Assembly: GCA_030141605.1 (NCBI GenBank)
Contig: JAQGDQ010002416.1
Location: 1 to 57,997, forward strand
Reading direction: 5' to 3'
Source: Tubiluchus corallicola
Lineage: Eukaryota; Priapulida; Priapulimorpha; Priapulimorphida; Tubiluchidae
Length of the DNA: 57,997 bases
Under the pieces are notes generated by a model. It was not told where the DNA came from. It worked only from the letters and a program-made list of their open reading frames with translations, and made no database searches. Position numbers and translations under genes: made by a program. Below, one piece after another: positions 43,331 through 52,359 of this stretch (position 1 is the stretch's first letter; each line of letters begins with the position of its first letter).

Positions 43331-45094
43331 TTAAAACCTTACAAATGCTTTTATTGTTCCGCACCTCTTAGCTTCAGAGCTACCATAAGGAGTAATAGTA
43401 TATTCCCCTACGCTAGCAGGAACTATAAATGTTTCGGCATAATGCACAACAAAAGGCTCAAAAGCGCCGCTAGGACTTTCAATTACAACCTCATTACCTT
43501 CTACAAGATTCAATACATTTACATTACCCTGTGTATTGTGTGTAACCTTTTGAGTAAACCAATGCCTACGAGTTTCTATAAACTCATTGCAGTGCAAGCC
43601 TGTACGTTCCTCTACCCAACCATCTCCTTCTTTTAACTTTTCTACCTGATTAATCAAGTGTTTTTTTGCATAATTAGCGTCTCGTTCCCAACGAATAACA
43701 TTTTTACCATGTTCTATGTTGATAGGGCGAGGCTTACCATCTAGCCCCATCCTGCCCCAATCCCAAAGTTTAAAAGTAAAAATGTAAGGCGTAGAGCTAA
43801 TCTCCAATACCATACCATTAGTCCCAGAACAATGAACCGTTCCCGCAGGAATAAGTACGTGGTCGTGTTTCTTTATAGGAAACTTATTTACATACTTTTC
43901 TGCATCAAAAGAATTCTCTCCTTCTTGTGCCAATTGTAAGTCCTCAACCATAGCCTTACTATCTACATCGCTTTTCAAGCCCAAATAGACTGTTCCGTCT
44001 TTCTCTGCATCCAAGAAATAATAACTTTCATCTTGTGTATATTTCATTCCAAATTTCTCTTGAATATAATCAGTAGAAGGATGCACTTGCAAACTAAGGT
44101 TGCCTCCATCCATAGTGTCAAGAAAATCGAACCGTATAGGGAACTCGGCTCCAAATCTTGCTTCTACCTGTTCGCCCAATAAATTAATAGTATCAAAAAA
44201 CACAATATTGATAGAGGGCATTTCTATAAATTCTTCTCCTATTCTGAACAGGATGCTATTTTCCTCTGGTACACAATCGAAACACCAAGCAAAGTTTATT
44301 TTCTCTTTATCCAAATCACATATCTGTTTCATCCATTGTCCTCCCCAAGGGCCTGGGTCAAAATACGGCACCACTCTAAAAGGTTGCTTTGTTGCTTGTT
44401 GTACAGCTTTTTGGACAGTGGCAGCAGTTATCATCTTAGGAGTTTCGGGCTTATTAGTATCTAAGTAAAAATCCCAACGGGTATAACTTGCTCTTTTAAT
44501 CCTATCGCAAATACGCCAATCTACAAAATAGCCCCGCTTATATTGAAGCGAAAAAGCATCATTACTATTTTCTACACCTATACCATTTACTTGTCCCTTT
44601 TTCATACGTTGTTGTATCTCCCAACGAGCCATATCAGCATATATAAACACATCTGCTTTGTCCACCAGCAAAGATGCCCCATAGCCATATAACACTATCA
44701 CCCCATCTTTTATAGTATCTAATTCTTTTTTTAGACAACTTGTTTTCGTATCACTCATTAAGTCCAACATATGCAGCCGTGTCATATAACCGAAAATAGC
44801 ATCATCGGTAACATCCTTCTTTGTAATCTTTTTTATTCTCTCTTCTTCATAGAATGTTGCACTGTGAGAAACTATAAGTTGAGTAGGGTTCAATTGCTTT
44901 AAGCCTTCTATCAATTCATTGTGATGAACTCCTTGATAAGTCTCCACAGCAATTATTTTTTTTTGTTTTTTTATTGTCTCTAATACTGATGTGATTTTAT
45001 TGCAAATTTCATCCCAGTTTGTCCAAGTCTTTTCTTTTGATAAATTTATGTAAGGGTTCTTATTAAAATTAGATTTCCTTTTCTTGTAGTGCAT
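43331..45094 (-). CDS. Class I mannose-6-phosphate isomerase-like protein with an extra N-terminal domain
   Basis: 587 residues. The C-terminal part (about 235-587) is a class I phosphomannose isomerase cupin: PYFDPGPWGGQWMKQ, metal ligands in LSLQVHPS (about 333-338) and HVLIPAGTVHCSGTNG, and GLHCNEFIETRRHW. It would turn mannose-6-phosphate into fructose-6-phosphate. The N-terminal 220 residues resemble a nucleoside/uridine-kinase P-loop fold, but the expected GxxGxGK[ST] loop is replaced by ETYQGVHHNEL, so ATP binding is doubtful. Long isomerases of this kind occur in Bacteroidota sugar loci. It lies 29 bp after the ROK kinase gene. Confidence 0.87.
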   Translation of the reverse strand: MHYKKRKSNFNKNPYINLSKEKTWTNWDEICNKITSVLETIKKQKKIIAVETYQGVHHNELIEGLKQLNPTQLIVSHSATFYEEERIKKITKKDVTDDAIFGYMTRLHMLDLMSDTKTSCLKKELDTIKDGVIVLYGYGASLLVDKADVFIYADMARWEIQQRMKKGQVNGIGVENSNDAFSLQYKRGYFVDWRICDRIKRASYTRWDFYLDTNKPETPKMITAATVQKAVQQATKQPFRVVPYFDPGPWGGQWMKQICDLDKEKINFAWCFDCVPEENSILFRIGEEFIEMPSINIVFFDTINLLGEQVEARFGAEFPIRFDFLDTMDGGNLSLQVHPSTDYIQEKFGMKYTQDESYYFLDAEKDGTVYLGLKSDVDSKAMVEDLQLAQEGENSFDAEKYVNKFPIKKHDHVLIPAGTVHCSGTNGMVLEISSTPYIFTFKLWDWGRMGLDGKPRPINIEHGKNVIRWERDANYAKKHLINQVEKLKEGDGWVEERTGLHCNEFIETRRHWFTQKVTHNTQGNVNVLNLVEGNEVVIESPSGAFEPFVVHYAETFIVPASVGEYTITPYGSSEAKRCGTIKAFVRF

Positions 45095-45123
45095 CCTCCT
45101 GTCTTAACTGCGTTTATTATCTT

Positions 45124-46053
45124 TTATTTTAAAAAATATTCTGCACTCAAAAGCGCCGCTTCATTTATGTTTTTTGCTTCTTTCAATACTATTTCATCAA
45201 TATCAAACCATCCAAAGGATTTAAGTTTATTTTTAATATGAGGCAATATAATATTAGCACTTTTCATAACACCACCTGCTACAACTACAATTTCAGGGTC
45301 GTAGGCATAAATAAGATTTGCAATTCCAACTGCCCACATATCCATACAGTAGTTGTGCAATTTAATTGCACTTTCATTTCTATTTATAGCTTGTTTAAAT
45401 ACGAATTCAAAATCTAAGTTTGTCTCTTTTAATAACTCGTTCTTTTCGCCCAACACATATTTGATTACATTCTTTATGTTCCAAGTAGAAGAGTGTGCTT
45501 CTACACAACCACGACTACCACAATTACATTGCAAGCCACTACAGTCGGCAATGAAATGTCCTCCAAGAATACCAGCCCTATAATGCTTGCCTCTCAACAC
45601 TTGACCACTGACAACAGCAGAGCTGCCAAACCCTGTTCCCAAAGTTACAATCACTACATTGTCATACCCTTTTGCTGCACCATATTGCCACTCTCCTACT
45701 AATGCACTTCTCGCATCATTTTCTATAAAAATAGGTAAATCAAAAACCTTTTTAGCCCATTTGTCCCAATTTAGCTCATAAATATCATTAAACTTATCAT
45801 TGATAAGTATTACTTTTTTTCTATCTGTATCTACAATACCCGGAATGGATACCCCTACTCCTTTCACTTGTTTTCGAACATCAATACCTGTCTTGTCAAG
45901 TAGTGTTTTTACCTCTTTTTCTATGTTTGGCAGATGAGATAATAAACCCTTGTCTGATAAAGAATCTATAACACTAGACTTTACAACCTTTCCCTTATTA
46001 ATAATGCCTATTTTGGTTTTTGTGCCTCCAATATCTAGTCCTATTGTGTACAT
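45124..46053 (-). CDS. ROK-family sugar kinase (probable mannokinase)
   Basis: 309-residue cytoplasmic kinase. ATP motif GLDIGGTKTKIGI, catalytic segment ENDARSALVGEW, TLGTGFGSS, and the ROK zinc motif CNCGSRGCVEAHSS. Members phosphorylate glucose, mannose, fructose or N-acyl sugars at the 6-position. Being followed at 29 bp by a mannose-6-phosphate isomerase-like gene and surrounded by mannosidases, mannose is the best guess. A 95-bp gap separates it from susD; no clear promoter was seen in that gap. Confidence 0.93.
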   Translation of the reverse strand: MYTIGLDIGGTKTKIGIINKGKVVKSSVIDSLSDKGLLSHLPNIEKEVKTLLDKTGIDVRKQVKGVGVSIPGIVDTDRKKVILINDKFNDIYELNWDKWAKKVFDLPIFIENDARSALVGEWQYGAAKGYDNVVIVTLGTGFGSSAVVSGQVLRGKHYRAGILGGHFIADCSGLQCNCGSRGCVEAHSSTWNIKNVIKYVLGEKNELLKETNLDFEFVFKQAINRNESAIKLHNYCMDMWAVGIANLIYAYDPEIVVVAGGVMKSANIILPHIKNKLKSFGWFDIDEIVLKEAKNINEAALLSAEYFLK

Positions 46054-46148
46054 AATTTTCTTACAATATTATAAATATATTCTCATTCCACAAGTCATAG
46101 AATGTAAAAATCAAATATTAAACTTAAATAAATATATGGTTGCCTAAA

Positions 46149-47645
46149 TTAATAATCTGTATTTTGAGTTAAATTAGGGTTTAGCGAAATTTCTCTTTGT
46201 GGTATTGGTAGTTTATTATGATGTGCTTTAGGCAGCGCATTTTTTTTGTCAGAATTTTCTATTGTTTCTACTAATTTTCCAAATCTTACCAAGTCAGACC
46301 ATCTATGCCCCTCCATTACAAACTCCCATCGCCTTTCTAGTAAAATAGCATCTCTAAAATCTTGGTAGCTCAAACCTGACAAATCAGGTAATATATTTTG
46401 CTCTACTGTTCCATCGAACCTTGCTCTTTTTCTCACCTCGTTAATAGCCTCATAGGCATCCCCTGTTGGCGACCCATTAAGTTCGTTCAAAGCCTCTGCA
46501 TACACCAGTAGTATATCTGCATACCTCAAATAAACAAAATCCATATCAGAGCTATTTCCTCTTGGCTCTGCTTCTTGGTCCCAGTATTTGCTAATATGTG
46601 GTTCAAATGTTTTGGTACTACCATCGGAGTAGGTAAAACTTGTAATAAATGTAGAATGTCTTCTTCTATCCAAAGGTTCAAAACTATCATACAATTCATC
46701 GGTAGGACGTTCCCACCCGTGAGCATTGGTAGGCCCCTCCCCATTTTGATCCAACCCGCTAGGCAATAACCTTACCAAAAATTGATTAGGTTTGAATCCT
46801 TGACTTAATGTTCCACTAAAATTAATCCCTAATATGATTTCTCCCTTGTGCATATTTTCTAATTTAAATATGTTGTCGTAGTCTGGCTCCAAATTATACC
46901 TACCACTACTGATAATCTCTTCTGCAAAATCTACAGATTTTTGATAATCGCCTTTAAAAAGATACACCTTTGATAAAAGAGCCTTAGCAATCATTACATC
47001 TGGCACTCCATTACCTGCTCTGAAAGTACCAAAGTTGTTTATCGCATTTTCCAAGTCTTCAATTACTTGTATATAAATATCTTCTGTTTTTACACGAGAA
47101 GGATATGATTCCGACAAACCGGATATAGGTTTTAGTAGCAAGGGAACATCACCAAAAAACTTAATTAACTCAAAATACATCATTCCTCTAAAAAAATAAG
47201 CTTCTGCTAATAAGTGATTTTTTGTAGCTATATTCATATCAATAGCAGGTATCCTCTCCAAACAAACATTAGCAGCATTGATAACTTGATAAAAATCTTG
47301 CCACATATCTAATATTCCTTGATTTTCGGGAGTATGCCTAAAATCAGATAGTAATTGATAGTATGTAAAGGTTCCGTTCTCGAAACAATTGTCAGACAAT
47401 ACATCTTGTATCACCCAATAGTTATTAAAGAAAACACCCCCAAACCCCATATCCCATAGTCCACTATTACCTACAGAAAGAAAATCGTAAATAGCATTAG
47501 TGGCTGCTATGGCATCATCCTCTGTTTGGTAGAAGTTTTCTGTATTAATAACAGATTGAGGGTCTTCATCTAAAAAACCTTTACAAGAAGACAAAATAAA
47601 TACAAGTAAAACAACACCAAGTATTTTATATAGTATATTTCTCAT
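46149..47645 (-). CDS. SusD-family glycan-binding lipoprotein (mannan locus)
   Basis: Surface lipoprotein of the SusD family, about 498 residues from ATG 47645. That start gives MRNILYKILGVVLLVFILSSC, a lipoprotein signal peptide, while the open frame upstream encodes nothing signal-like. Mature start FLDEDPQSVINTENFYQTEDD; TPR region LLAEAYFFRGMMYFELIKFFGDVPL; C-terminal RYADILLVYAEALNE, LLERRWEFVMEGHRWSDLVR, PIPQREISLNPNL. It captures glycan at the surface for the partner SusC 16 bp upstream. Confidence 0.96.
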   Translation of the reverse strand: MRNILYKILGVVLLVFILSSCKGFLDEDPQSVINTENFYQTEDDAIAATNAIYDFLSVGNSGLWDMGFGGVFFNNYWVIQDVLSDNCFENGTFTYYQLLSDFRHTPENQGILDMWQDFYQVINAANVCLERIPAIDMNIATKNHLLAEAYFFRGMMYFELIKFFGDVPLLLKPISGLSESYPSRVKTEDIYIQVIEDLENAINNFGTFRAGNGVPDVMIAKALLSKVYLFKGDYQKSVDFAEEIISSGRYNLEPDYDNIFKLENMHKGEIILGINFSGTLSQGFKPNQFLVRLLPSGLDQNGEGPTNAHGWERPTDELYDSFEPLDRRRHSTFITSFTYSDGSTKTFEPHISKYWDQEAEPRGNSSDMDFVYLRYADILLVYAEALNELNGSPTGDAYEAINEVRKRARFDGTVEQNILPDLSGLSYQDFRDAILLERRWEFVMEGHRWSDLVRFGKLVETIENSDKKNALPKAHHNKLPIPQREISLNPNLTQNTDY

Positions 47646-47661
47646 AGTTGTATGTGTTTTT

Positions 47662-50600
47662 TTAAAATGATAAGTTAAAGCCCATAGTATATATCCTTGC
47701 CATTGGATAAGAACCATAATCAGCTCCCATACTCAAATTATCGTTCGCAAACCTACTTACTTCTGGATCGTAGCCCTCATAATTCGTAAATGTAAACAAG
47801 TTAATCCCAGTTACAAAAACACTCAAACTTGAAAGTCCTAACCTGTTCAATATCTTTTTAGGAAGGTCATATTTCAATGTTATATTTTTAATTCTCAAAT
47901 ACGAACCGTCCTCCACATAAGCATCAGATAAAGTATTGGCACGAGGTGTTGCATTGGCTCTAGGATATTCGTTAGTAGGGTTATCAGGTGTCCATCGTTG
48001 CAAAGCAGCAGTGCTATTGTTCTTATTACCATCAAAACTTTCTAATGAAAACTTATTAAAATTAACAATTTCATTTCCAATAACCCCTTGCAGGTAAACA
48101 ACAAGAGAAATATTTTTATAAGTAAAGGTATTGTTCATCCCAAAATTAAACAATGGTACTGCATTGCCAAGAATAACAATATCATCCTCATCTAAAACAC
48201 CGTTATTATCCTGATCAACATATTTTCTATCTCCATAAGTAGGTTCACTATCTGAAAAATAAGGTATTTCACTTAAATCCTCTCCCAATTGAATAATACC
48301 ATCAGTCTCATAACCATATATATTACCAATAGGCTGCCCTTCTACAATTCTTGTCCAACCAGTAATTCCTAAAATAGGATTTCCTATAATACCTTCCTCC
48401 GATACATCTTCTGATAATTCCAATACCTTATTTCTATTATGAGAAAGGTTAAAATCCGTTTTCCAGAAAAAATCACCACCAGTAATATTTACAGAACTGA
48501 TACTTACTTCAAAACCTTCGTTTCTTAAACTACCAATATTCAAAAAAGCAGATGTATAACCTGTTGAATAAGGCAAAGGAGTATCTAAAAGTATATCCGT
48601 AGTTTTCTTATGATAATAGTCTGCTGTTAGTGTTAAACGTTCTTTAAACATACCAAAGTCAATCCCCACATTAGATTGTGCAGTAGTTTCCCATTTCAGT
48701 TCTTCATTTTCCATTGAACTTGGAATAGCCCCCGTAATAATTTCATTTTCTCCAAGATAGGCTTGCGTAATTGTTAAATATGACAGCGAGCTATAAGAGG
48801 GAATACCTTCATTGCCTACAAACCCATAACTTATCCTAGTTTTTAAATTACTTATACTTGTTTTGTTTTTCAAAAAATCTTCTTCTATCAATCGCCAAGC
48901 AAACGAACCAGAAGGGAAAAATCCATATTTGTTGCCCTTTCCAAACTTAGACGAACCATCTACCCTTTCTGTGAATGTAAAAAGGTATTTGTTATGTAAA
49001 TTATAATTCACCCTAGCAATGAAAGAAATCATCTGCCACTCATCGTAATGGGTAAGCGAAAGTGTATTGTTTTTACCATTTTGTATAGCGTGATAGTCTA
49101 GTCTATTATCATCAAAATCAGTAGTTGCAGCATACAAATAATTAGAACCAAACTTTTGCATTGTATACCCTCCCAATATATTCAATCTATGTGCATCGTT
49201 TATATCAAATTTGTAGTTCAAGGTATTTTCCCACAACCAAGTCCCTCCATTTGTGTTACCCACAATAGCCTCTCCATTAGAAGATTCTCCCCGCTTTATA
49301 TCATTAGGCGTAAAAGAACGGTCTTCGTTGAAAAAAGCATCGCCACCAAAACTCATCTTAAAATCTAAATCTTCTATCAACTCCCAGTTGAAAAACATAT
49401 TACCAATAATTCTGTTTGAAACGTTTTTAATTTGGGTTTCCGATGCGTCTGCTACGGGGTTTCCCACAGCAGGGTTAGAAGTATTATTTTCATAGGTATA
49501 ATCTCCGTTTTCATCATATACTGGTAGTCCGGGATTAAACTCCAAAGCCCACGAAGTTACAGAAGATGGTATAGCCATTTCGTGGTCTGTTACAACTCCG
49601 TTAGATTCAATATGAGCAATATTGATGTTAAAACCCACTTTTAATTTTTCATTCAATTGTGCATCAATATTGCCTCTTACTCCGGCTTTCTTAAAAGAAG
49701 AACTAATGATAATACCTTCTTGGCTAAGACAGTTAGTAGAAAGAGCATATTGGGTAGATTCATTTCCACCAGTAGCTGAAACCTGAATATCCTGCATAGG
49801 TGCAAGTTTAAAAATCTCATCTTGCCAGTCTGTACCTTCTCCCAAATTAATAGGACTTGCATATATAGGTTTTCTTGGAACTCCTGCATTATCAGCAGCT
49901 TCGTTACCCAGTTCTGCCAACTCCCTTGCATTAAGCATAGGAATTTTTTTACTCACCTCTTGCACACTAAAACTACTACTTACAGCAATTGTAGAGCTAC
50001 CTTTTTCTCCTCTTTTAGTTGTAATAAGTATAACCCCATTAGCGCCTCTGGCACCATAAATTGCCGTAGCAGAAGCATCTTTCAGTATCTCTATAGATGC
50101 TATATCATTAGGATTGATACTTGCAAGAGGGTTTAAATTGGGACTTGCAGTAGCACCAGAGCTCAAAACAGCAGCATCGCTTATTACAGGCACACCATCT
50201 ATTACATAGAGAGGTTCATTAGTTCCGTAAATAGAACTTGTTCCTCTTATGCGTATAGAAGTACCACTGCCAGGTTGCCCTGATGTTTGACTAACAACAA
50301 CACCTGCTGCCCGTCCTTGCAAACCTTGATCTAATGAAGTGATAGAGGTAGCTATTATATCTTCTGATTTTACAGACGATACTGCTCCTGTTAAGTCCGA
50401 TTTTCGCACACTGCCATAACCTACTACCACTACCTCTTCTAACTCTTCCATATTTTCTTTTAATACTACATCAATAGTCGTCCGTCCTTGCACTGCAATA
50501 CTTTGCTTGACAAATCCAATAGAACTAAATTCCAAAGTTGCATCACTGGACAAGGATATACTATACTCTCCATCAATGTTAGAAATAGTACCGTTAGAAG

Positions 50601-50745
50601 TGTTTTTTTCAATAATATTAGCTCCGGGTACTGGCATAGAATTTTCATCGTGAATTGTTCCTTGCACAGTAATTGTATTTTGTGCTAACAAAGAACTAAA
50701 AGTAAAACACAAAACCAAAATGAAAATAGCAAAACGGTTTTTCAT
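47662..50745 (-). CDS. SusC-family TonB-linked outer-membrane transporter (mannan locus)
   Basis: 1027 residues. Signal peptide ending SSLLAQ, CarboxypepD_reg-like domain (about 25-105, GTIHDENSMPVPGANIIEK), the linker LEEVVVVGYGSVRKSDLTG, plug with PLYVIDGVPVIS and ILKDASATAIYGARGANG, and a barrel ending YTMGFNLSF. It transports trimmed oligosaccharides into the periplasm, powered by TonB. It is the second gene of the operon, 63 bp after the surface lipoprotein gene, and is followed by susD, the normal order. Confidence 0.96.
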   Translation of the reverse strand: MKNRFAIFILVLCFTFSSLLAQNTITVQGTIHDENSMPVPGANIIEKNTSNGTISNIDGEYSISLSSDATLEFSSIGFVKQSIAVQGRTTIDVVLKENMEELEEVVVVGYGSVRKSDLTGAVSSVKSEDIIATSITSLDQGLQGRAAGVVVSQTSGQPGSGTSIRIRGTSSIYGTNEPLYVIDGVPVISDAAVLSSGATASPNLNPLASINPNDIASIEILKDASATAIYGARGANGVILITTKRGEKGSSTIAVSSSFSVQEVSKKIPMLNARELAELGNEAADNAGVPRKPIYASPINLGEGTDWQDEIFKLAPMQDIQVSATGGNESTQYALSTNCLSQEGIIISSSFKKAGVRGNIDAQLNEKLKVGFNINIAHIESNGVVTDHEMAIPSSVTSWALEFNPGLPVYDENGDYTYENNTSNPAVGNPVADASETQIKNVSNRIIGNMFFNWELIEDLDFKMSFGGDAFFNEDRSFTPNDIKRGESSNGEAIVGNTNGGTWLWENTLNYKFDINDAHRLNILGGYTMQKFGSNYLYAATTDFDDNRLDYHAIQNGKNNTLSLTHYDEWQMISFIARVNYNLHNKYLFTFTERVDGSSKFGKGNKYGFFPSGSFAWRLIEEDFLKNKTSISNLKTRISYGFVGNEGIPSYSSLSYLTITQAYLGENEIITGAIPSSMENEELKWETTAQSNVGIDFGMFKERLTLTADYYHKKTTDILLDTPLPYSTGYTSAFLNIGSLRNEGFEVSISSVNITGGDFFWKTDFNLSHNRNKVLELSEDVSEEGIIGNPILGITGWTRIVEGQPIGNIYGYETDGIIQLGEDLSEIPYFSDSEPTYGDRKYVDQDNNGVLDEDDIVILGNAVPLFNFGMNNTFTYKNISLVVYLQGVIGNEIVNFNKFSLESFDGNKNNSTAALQRWTPDNPTNEYPRANATPRANTLSDAYVEDGSYLRIKNITLKYDLPKKILNRLGLSSLSVFVTGINLFTFTNYEGYDPEVSRFANDNLSMGADYGSYPMARIYTMGFNLSF

Positions 50746-50808
50746 AGTCCAATAGGTTTAATAGAAAACTAAATTCGTATTACAACACAGAGTTAAACTA
50801 ATGGTTAC

Positions 50809-51651
50809 CTAATCTAATGGAGAACAATTTTCTTCTCCTCCTCCAATATGTGGTTTGAAGTTACTTGACTTAGGAGTAGCACTATATACTTTTGTATAAG
50901 GTTCTATTGGTTCATAAGTTGGATCAAATTCATTCAAACCGCGGATTATTATCGTAGCTTCAATTTTAGATTCAGTAATAGTTTCAATTTCTAAAGTATC
51001 AGCATTGTATAACCAAGTAGACCAATCACTTTGCAAGTCAAGTCTTGATTCTATAAGAATATCTTCATCAACTTTCCAATAACAAAAGGTTTTAAAGGCT
51101 TCCCAACCACTTTCTTTTTCTCCAAAATCCATTTGAAAGGTTTTATCCTCATTAAATCTATAAATATCATCTGTATCTACTTCTGCAATATCACTTGCAC
51201 CTGTTTTGTGTCTTATCATATCTGTCAGTGCCCAGTCATACTTCACTAAAATTTGTGGTATAGACAGCTCAACATAAACTACCAGTTCCCTTTGTGCTGT
51301 GTTGCCATCGTTGTCCGTAACAGTAAAATTATATTTCAACACACCTTCTATATCTCCTTCCTCTATCGTATCTGTAAAAGTATACTTGCCATCTGTTATA
51401 TCCCCTCCTTGCACAGTAATAGCCTTCTGTTCATCCGAATCTAAATACTTTGTAATTTTCAAGTTAGAAATACCTGCATCAGCCACTATTGTTGCAGTTG
51501 CACTTACAGTCTGCCCTATTCTTACATCTGCTGTAGTTTTATCTAAACTAATGGTCAGTATTTTACCCTCGTCACTTTTATCGCAAGTAATTACAGTAAT
51601 AGACATTAAAAATAAACCTATCAGAACATACCAGTAATTTTTCATTATCAT
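50809..51651 (-). CDS. Surface lipoprotein at head of mannan operon
   Basis: 280 residues: lipoprotein signal (LMSITVITCDKSDEG, Cys about residue 24), an Ig-like beta domain (about 30-130, TISLDKTTADVRIGQTVSAT ... YNFTVTDNDGNTAQRELVVY), then a second beta domain with lipocalin-like pattern (YDWALTDMIRHK, DDIYRFNEDKTFQMDFG, FCYWKVDEDILI). It probably binds glycan at the surface like SusE/F proteins, although those usually follow susD. Here it is first in the operon and directly behind a good promoter. The ATG at 51651 and a second at 51645 are both possible starts. Confidence 0.75.
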   Translation of the reverse strand: MIMKNYWYVLIGLFLMSITVITCDKSDEGKILTISLDKTTADVRIGQTVSATATIVADAGISNLKITKYLDSDEQKAITVQGGDITDGKYTFTDTIEEGDIEGVLKYNFTVTDNDGNTAQRELVVYVELSIPQILVKYDWALTDMIRHKTGASDIAEVDTDDIYRFNEDKTFQMDFGEKESGWEAFKTFCYWKVDEDILIESRLDLQSDWSTWLYNADTLEIETITESKIEATIIIRGLNEFDPTYEPIEPYTKVYSATPKSSNFKPHIGGGEENCSPLD

Positions 51652-51695
51652 AATTTAAAAAGTTTTAATGAAACAATAATTTTAAAAATATGTTA

Positions 51696-51727
51696 CAAAT
51701 ATATGTATATATGTTTAAACATACAAA
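51696..51727 (-). promoter_or_regulatory. Promoter of the mannan-locus operon with a palindrome between the boxes
   Basis: Read on the minus strand: -33 TTTG (51724-51727), 20 bases, -7 TATATTTG (51696-51703), an exact match to the Bacteroidota consensus, 45 bp before the lipoprotein start. The spacer contains TATGTTTAAACATA (51710-51723), a perfect 14-bp palindrome with the GT...AC ends common in GntR-family operators, placed where a bound protein would block RNA polymerase. Confidence 0.7.
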
Positions 51728-51734
51728 TAAATTT

Positions 51735-51765
51735 ATTGTTTTTTTTATATTAATATGTATTTTTG
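51735..51765 (+). promoter_or_regulatory. Candidate divergent promoter for the GntR-type gene
   Basis: ATTG (51735-51738), 19 bases, TATTTTTG (51758-51765): one mismatch at -33 and a full match at -7. It points towards the broken regulator at 51924, leaving a leader of about 150 bases. It adjoins the operon promoter and its palindrome. Confidence 0.5.
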
Positions 51766-51923
51766 TAATTGAAATACATAAATATCCCTTGATGGTAGTG
51801 AGAAAACATTGATTAATATTTTTTGGGAACAATGAATAAGACACACATTTGTGCTACTCACAGCAAAAAAGACACTCAACTTTTACAAATTGTATAAGGA
51901 ATAATTACTTAAAAAAACATACT

Positions 51924-52196
51924 ATGCTAATAATAGACAAAAACAGCGGTCTTCCTTATCATTATCAAATAGAAAAATATATTAGAGAGCTTATAAAGAA
52001 AGAAGAATATAAAAAAGGAAAGCTCATTCCTCGTGAAAACGATATTGCTAAAAAATTAGGAATAGCCAGAAATACCGCACGTTAGGCAACAAATATCTTA
52101 GTTTTTGAGGGACTTTTAGAAAGAAAAGAAGGAATAGAGACTAAATTAAGAGCCATAACCTTAATGTTGAACACGAAAGGATACAACCTTCTCTAA
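51924..52196 (+). pseudogene. GntR-family regulator broken by a stop codon
   Basis: The N-terminal winged-helix DNA-binding part is clear: GLPYHYQIEKYIRELIKKEE, LIPRENDIAKKLGIARNTAR. It is then interrupted by TAG at 52083-52085, where relatives have Gln or Lys. The same frame continues beyond the stop with ATNILVFEGLLERKEGIETK, the expected end of the helix-turn-helix domain, then decays to a stop near 52196. No effector-binding domain remains before the convergent transporter gene. ATG 51924 is the natural start. The gene was probably the local regulator and is now non-functional, unless the stop is read through or the base is a sequencing error. Confidence 0.8.
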
Positions 52197-52359
52197 TAAG
52201 GCGTAAAACGCAATATAAAACAAATAAAAATAAATAAGGGCAATAATATTATCTGAACAAGCCAACGAAAAATACCCTTTGTTCCTACAAGGAAATACCT
52301 ATACTAACTCAAGCCCTTTAAAATGCTTTTGATGAAAAACCCTTTCAAAAACAACTCAT
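52197..52359. other. Decayed DNA downstream of the broken regulator
   Basis: About 160 bp up to the convergent transporter gene. No start, terminator or conserved domain is recognisable. Short coding-like pieces may be remains of the regulator's missing effector domain. Confidence 0.35.
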
